From an uncultured Spirochaetaceae bacterium (lineage in GTDB: Bacteria; Spirochaetota; Spirochaetia; Treponematales; Treponemataceae), in contig CADBSK010000116.1 of NCBI GenBank assembly GCA_902797305.1, positions 1 through 45,191 on the forward strand: a DNA stretch of 45,191 bases. Direction: 5' to 3'. Positions 41,747 through 45,191 of the stretch are shown piece after piece. A program made the translations under genes and the position numbers. How positions within the stretch are numbered: the first letter of the stretch is position 1; each line of letters opens with the position of its first letter. The notes beneath the pieces are model-generated. The model ran no database searches. It saw only the letters and a program-made list of their open reading frames with translations, and was not told the origin of the DNA.

Positions 41747-43702
41747 TTAGAGTATACCCTCTGCCGCTTCCATTGCTTTTTCCCAGTCAATATTCAGAGA
41801 CTCAATTTTTTTATTAAACTCGTCTATTTTTGTCTGAACTTCTTTTGCCTTAGCACCGTTTGAATAAACTTCTGGAAGGCTCATCTTTGCTTCAAGTTCT
41901 CCTTTTTTTTCTTCGAGAGAAGCAATTTCCTGCTCTATGCGGGCAATTTCTTTTTCTGCTTTACGCTTTTCAGCTTCCAGTCGCTTTTGTTCTTCCCAGC
42001 TAAGTTTACCTGCTGATGCAACAGTTGCTTGAGAAACAGGTTCCTCTTTTGTGTTTTTGGAATTTTCTCCGTATGTTACAGTCCCCTGCTGTTCGGCTAA
42101 AATGCGTTCCTGATAATAAACATAGTCTCCCGGGAATTCTCTGTGCTGTCCTGGTTTTAATTCAAGAACCTTTGTGGCAAGTCCTTCGATAAAACCACGG
42201 TCATGACTAACAAAGATTACAGTTCCACCAAAGTCTTTGAGTGCATTCATCAAAACATCTTTTGAATGCATATCAAGGTGGTTTGTAGGTTCATCCAGAA
42301 TTAAAAGATTATTTGGACTAAGCAAGAGTTTTAATAGCGCTATACGGCTTTTTTCACCACCACTAAGAACATTTAAACTCTTAAAAACATCATCTCCCCT
42401 AAACAGGAAAGATCCTAACATATCGCGAACTTTTGGAACTAATTCAGTTGGTGCCTGACTTTCTATGTAATCCAGAATGCTTTCTGAACCTTTAATCGTT
42501 TCTGCATTATCCTGGCTAAAGTATCCGATTTTTACGCCACTACCAAGAATAATCTCTCCGCTGCTTACCGAATCCACTCCTGCAAGCATTCTTAACAATG
42601 TAGATTTTCCGGCGCCGTTACATCCTGCAACAACGAGCATTTCACCATTTTCTACAGTCAAATCCAGATTATCGATTACGTTTTTTTGACCATCGTATGT
42701 TTTAGAAAGGCCTTTTGTGCGTAAAACAAGGTTTCCGGCATGTGGAGCAGGCGGAAACTTAAAATGAATCTTTTTTAAGCTTTCAGGGATTTCTATTCTC
42801 TGAGCCAAAATCTTATCCAGCTGCTTTTGCCGTTCCTGTGCCTGCGCCGCCTTGGTAGCCTGTACCCCAAATCGTCTTATAAAATCCTGAAGTTTTTCTA
42901 TTTCGTCGGTTTGCTTTTCGTATTCTGCAATAAGAGTTTTTAGTTCTACCTCTCTTATCTGCTCGTAATGACTAAAGTTTCCTTTATAACGCTTAAGGTC
43001 ACCACCAAAAAGTTCATAAACTTCGTTAACTGTAACATCCAGAAAATAACGGTCGTGACTAACCAGTAAAAAAGCTCCCTTATAATTCTGAAGGAAGGTC
43101 TCAAGCCAGGCTCTTGCTTCGATATCAAGGTAGTTTGTAGGTTCGTCCAGTAAGAGAATATCTGGATTTTGCATAAGACTCTTAGCAAGTGCAATTCGCA
43201 TCTGCCAACCGCCACTAAATTCTTCTGTCTGTCGATTTAAGTCTTCGTGACTAAAGCCCAGCCCCAGCAAAACGCTTTCTGCAGTAGCTTCTCTTCGGTG
43301 CCAGCCGCTTTCTTCAAGTTTAGAAATTAATTCACTTTGTTTAATCAGAAGAGCATCAGTGTTTCCGGTGCCCGCTTTTAACTGATCACCTATTTTATCA
43401 ATTTCTTTTTGAATCTCGTATCCAAAATCAAAGGCCCTGTCTGCTTCCTGCTTTAAGGTGCAGCCGTGATGTGTTAACCCGCTCTGTGGAAGGTAAGCGA
43501 TTCTTGTTTCTTTCTGGCAGATTCTTGAACCGCTGTCAGGATTAACAAGTCCCGCCATGACTTTAATTAAAGTTGATTTTCCGGCACCATTAGCCCCTGT
43601 TAAAGCTGCCTTTGTACCGGTCATTAAATTAACGCTTACATTTTTAAGAATATCGCGGTCGCCAAATGCCAATGATACCTGACTAAACTGAACAAATGCC
43701 AT
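41747..43702 (-). CDS. ABC-F family ATPase (ribosome-associated)
   Basis: A 651-residue protein with two ABC domains and no membrane segments. Domain 1: GANGAGKST, SGGWQMRIALAKSLMQNPDILLLDEPTNYLD. A linker of about 80 residues (VELKTLIAEYEKQTDEIEKL...) follows. Domain 2: GCNGAGKSTLLRMLAG, LSGGEKSRIALLKLLLSPNNLLILDEPTNHLD. The end (about 560-651) is a charged coiled coil (EEQKRLEAEKRKAEKEIARIEQEI) like that of Uup/YfmR-type members. ABC-F proteins act in the ribosomal E site to relieve stalls or protect against antibiotics; a housekeeping role is more likely here than resistance, but sequence alone does not decide. It starts 13 bases after the SH3-lipoprotein stop, so the two are co-transcribed. 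Confidence 0.92.
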   Translation of the reverse strand: MAFVQFSQVSLAFGDRDILKNVSVNLMTGTKAALTGANGAGKSTLIKVMAGLVNPDSGSRICQKETRIAYLPQSGLTHHGCTLKQEADRAFDFGYEIQKEIDKIGDQLKAGTGNTDALLIKQSELISKLEESGWHRREATAESVLLGLGFSHEDLNRQTEEFSGGWQMRIALAKSLMQNPDILLLDEPTNYLDIEARAWLETFLQNYKGAFLLVSHDRYFLDVTVNEVYELFGGDLKRYKGNFSHYEQIREVELKTLIAEYEKQTDEIEKLQDFIRRFGVQATKAAQAQERQKQLDKILAQRIEIPESLKKIHFKFPPAPHAGNLVLRTKGLSKTYDGQKNVIDNLDLTVENGEMLVVAGCNGAGKSTLLRMLAGVDSVSSGEIILGSGVKIGYFSQDNAETIKGSESILDYIESQAPTELVPKVRDMLGSFLFRGDDVFKSLNVLSGGEKSRIALLKLLLSPNNLLILDEPTNHLDMHSKDVLMNALKDFGGTVIFVSHDRGFIEGLATKVLELKPGQHREFPGDYVYYQERILAEQQGTVTYGENSKNTKEEPVSQATVASAGKLSWEEQKRLEAEKRKAEKEIARIEQEIASLEEKKGELEAKMSLPEVYSNGAKAKEVQTKIDEFNKKIESLNIDWEKAMEAAEGIL

Positions 43703-43715
43703 TCTTTCCGCCTGA

Positions 43716-45035
43716 CTACTCTACTTTAGAAAAGAACAATACAAGTGGACTCATTCCTCTTTCTCGGATTGTGCCGTTGTCCATTGTAGCTCCAGTTGCA
43801 TCTTCTAAGCGCAAGCCATTTGCTTCCATTTTGTATAAGAAGTTGATTTCTTTATTGTAACCGTCAAACTTAAAAGTAAGAACACCATCGTAGGAATTCT
43901 GCAGATTTTTAATAAGAAAGTATTTAATCTGTGCATTACCCTTGTTGCTAACATTCTGGCTGATGATTCCTGAAGAAGACAGAAGACTTTTGTTGTTCCA
44001 TGTAAAGCCGTGATCTTCAGAAAGTGTTAACGTTCCGTAACTGTCACTCTTAAATGCTGGTCCGAACATGTATATCTGTTCGTATTCTTTTTCTCTGCGC
44101 TGAATTTCCTGTGCAATCAACTCATTAATATCCTGAGAAATTGTAACAAGATTAAAGTCTTCTGGTTTTCCGCTAGGACCGGTGTAGCGAACAACAATAT
44201 AGTTGTCGCGTCTAACAGTTACTATGATAGGAATTTCTGTAAGAGTATACGCATTAGCACCAGAGCTTACGGCTCCCTTATAATCCCATGAACGATTAAC
44301 ACCTTCCATACTGAAATACAGTTTTTTGTTTTCAGTATCAAGCTGGAAGTAGTAAGACAAATTGAACTTAGAAGGATCAATTCTACCGCTTTCAATCATA
44401 TTTCTGTAAGTATCAGGATACCAGCGGTTTGCTAAAAGGGAATCAAAATCGGAGTTGTCATTTTTCTGTTCAACAACTTCGGTACCACCAACTCTCTGCC
44501 CCGTAATATCTGTCTCAAATAATCTGAGGTTATAACTAAAACAACATCCCTGAGTTCCGTCTGTTGTCAAAACTCTAAACCATTTTCCTTCCAGAGGTTT
44601 ACCACCGGTCATAGGCGGTTGACCGTTTATTTCATATAAAACCTTGATAACTTCATCTTTTTTTAGACGATAAACCTGTTTTGCTGTGTTAACAGGTTCA
44701 GCACGCATAGGAAGGCCGTTCATCGCAACGGTTGCATACTGATGTCTATATGTGTTGTATTTTGTTGCTGCTAATTTTTTTGCTTTTCCTTTTGAAACAG
44801 GTTCCGAGATTTGCCACAAAGAAACTTCGGCTTTGCCATCTCTGGTACCGATTACGTATTGCTGGGTGATATTAGAGCGAATATAAACAGGAACTACATC
44901 GCCGTCCTGTAAATTGTATTCTGGAAGGTTCCACAGCACAATGCCGTATCCCTTAATTTTCTGACAAGAAGTAAAAAGCCCTATAAACAGAGCACAAATA
45001 AAAACAAAACCTGATTTTAATAATGACTTGTTCAT
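43716..45035 (-). CDS. SH3-domain lipoprotein of unknown function
   Basis: A 439-residue lipoprotein (lipobox LFTSC, Cys24). Residues about 40-100 form a first beta domain (DGDVVPVYIRSNITQQYVIG). Residues about 100-175 resemble a bacterial SH3 domain (NGLPMRAEPVNTAKQVYRLKKDEVIKVLYEING...GKWFRVLTTDGTQGCCFSYNLRLF). The rest is beta-rich with FNLSYYFQLDTENKKLYFSMEGV and TLTLSEDHGFTWNN. Bacterial SH3 domains often bind peptidoglycan or proteins, so a periplasmic envelope role is plausible. It shares a transcript with the ABC-F gene. I do not recognise a named function. Confidence 0.7.
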   Translation of the reverse strand: MNKSLLKSGFVFICALFIGLFTSCQKIKGYGIVLWNLPEYNLQDGDVVPVYIRSNITQQYVIGTRDGKAEVSLWQISEPVSKGKAKKLAATKYNTYRHQYATVAMNGLPMRAEPVNTAKQVYRLKKDEVIKVLYEINGQPPMTGGKPLEGKWFRVLTTDGTQGCCFSYNLRLFETDITGQRVGGTEVVEQKNDNSDFDSLLANRWYPDTYRNMIESGRIDPSKFNLSYYFQLDTENKKLYFSMEGVNRSWDYKGAVSSGANAYTLTEIPIIVTVRRDNYIVVRYTGPSGKPEDFNLVTISQDINELIAQEIQRREKEYEQIYMFGPAFKSDSYGTLTLSEDHGFTWNNKSLLSSSGIISQNVSNKGNAQIKYFLIKNLQNSYDGVLTFKFDGYNKEINFLYKMEANGLRLEDATGATMDNGTIRERGMSPLVLFFSKVE

Positions 45036-45150
45036 AGGGCTATTCTAACAAAATTACAGACTTATAAAAAGACCTGTACTTGTTTATTACAGGGCAAACG
45101 CATCATATTTGACTTTGTATCAAAAATGGCGCGAAGGAGCAAACTGGCTT

Positions 45151-45186
45151 ACAAAAACACTCGTTTTGTGCTGCCGCGTGAGCGGC
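45151..45186. repeat. G+C-rich hairpin element at the right edge
   Basis: ACAAAA (45151-45156) pairs with TTTTGT (45164-45169), followed by GCCGC-GTGA-GCGGC (45173-45186), a stem with a GNRA tetraloop. The eight bases CGTGAGCG recur, inverted, in the element at 13285-13292 region (CGCTCACG). The element probably continues beyond the window. Confidence 0.55.
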
Positions 45187-45191
45187 GAATG

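Noticed and set aside
41733-41760. Terminator hairpin between udp and the ABC-F gene
   Set aside because: Only a short AGGG(G)T/ACCCT pairing without a T-run could be found.

Overview
The window is A/T-rich and reads like a chromosome segment of a host-associated spirochaete, most likely a gut or rumen Treponema. This is inferred from the many lipoproteins with loose spirochaetal-type lipoboxes, the secreted starch enzymes, a transmembrane chemotaxis receptor and the SH3-type lipoprotein. I see no rRNA, tRNA, CRISPR array, transposase or phage gene.

Left part (1-13135): the start of a glutamate dehydrogenase gene; a compact RHH/PIN toxin-antitoxin pair with a visible promoter and operator; a secreted repeat protein; an XRE regulator surrounded by GTAA...TTAC palindromes; and two membrane proteins. 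These are followed by housekeeping and signalling genes: ychF, an EEP-family lipoprotein, a diguanylate cyclase followed by an orphan D12 adenine methyltransferase, a PurH-fold protein that has lost the usual catalytic motifs, mraY and an M20 peptidase.

Centre (13410-30919, all minus strand): a 17.5-kb cluster of six lipoprotein genes for extracellular starch use. In transcription order they are a large GH13 amylase with two starch-binding-like modules and a PKD domain; a protein with carbohydrate-binding-like modules and a C-terminal tyrosine-phosphatase domain carrying an HC-X5-R loop; a CotH-family kinase; a three-Ig-domain lipoprotein; and two MalS-like GH13 amylases. The three amylases and the phosphatase share the same N-terminal module after the lipidated Cys. 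Rho-independent terminators split the cluster into several transcripts. A secreted phosphatase with CBM48-like features inside an amylase locus, next to a secreted CotH kinase, is the most striking content of the window. It may act on phosphorylated starch (like laforin/SEX4 in eukaryotes) or on phosphorylated surface proteins.

Right part (31146-45191): galE, divergent from a complete tryptophan operon, trpE-trpGD-trpCF-trpB-trpA, with two gene fusions. Its leader carries repeated TGTTTCTA/TAGAAACA boxes, a large palindromic element lies between trpB and trpA, and a strong terminator follows trpA. Then come a six-TM chemotaxis receptor, uridine phosphorylase, and (minus strand) an ABC-F ATPase preceded by an SH3-domain lipoprotein.

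Several intergenic gaps hold G+C-rich hairpin elements whose tips share a CGC-(G)(T/C)GA-GCG-like core (4447-4586, 13194-13348, 38255-38362, 45151-45186). They look like dispersed extragenic palindromes in an otherwise A/T-rich sequence. No gene-free stretch exceeds about 300 bases.
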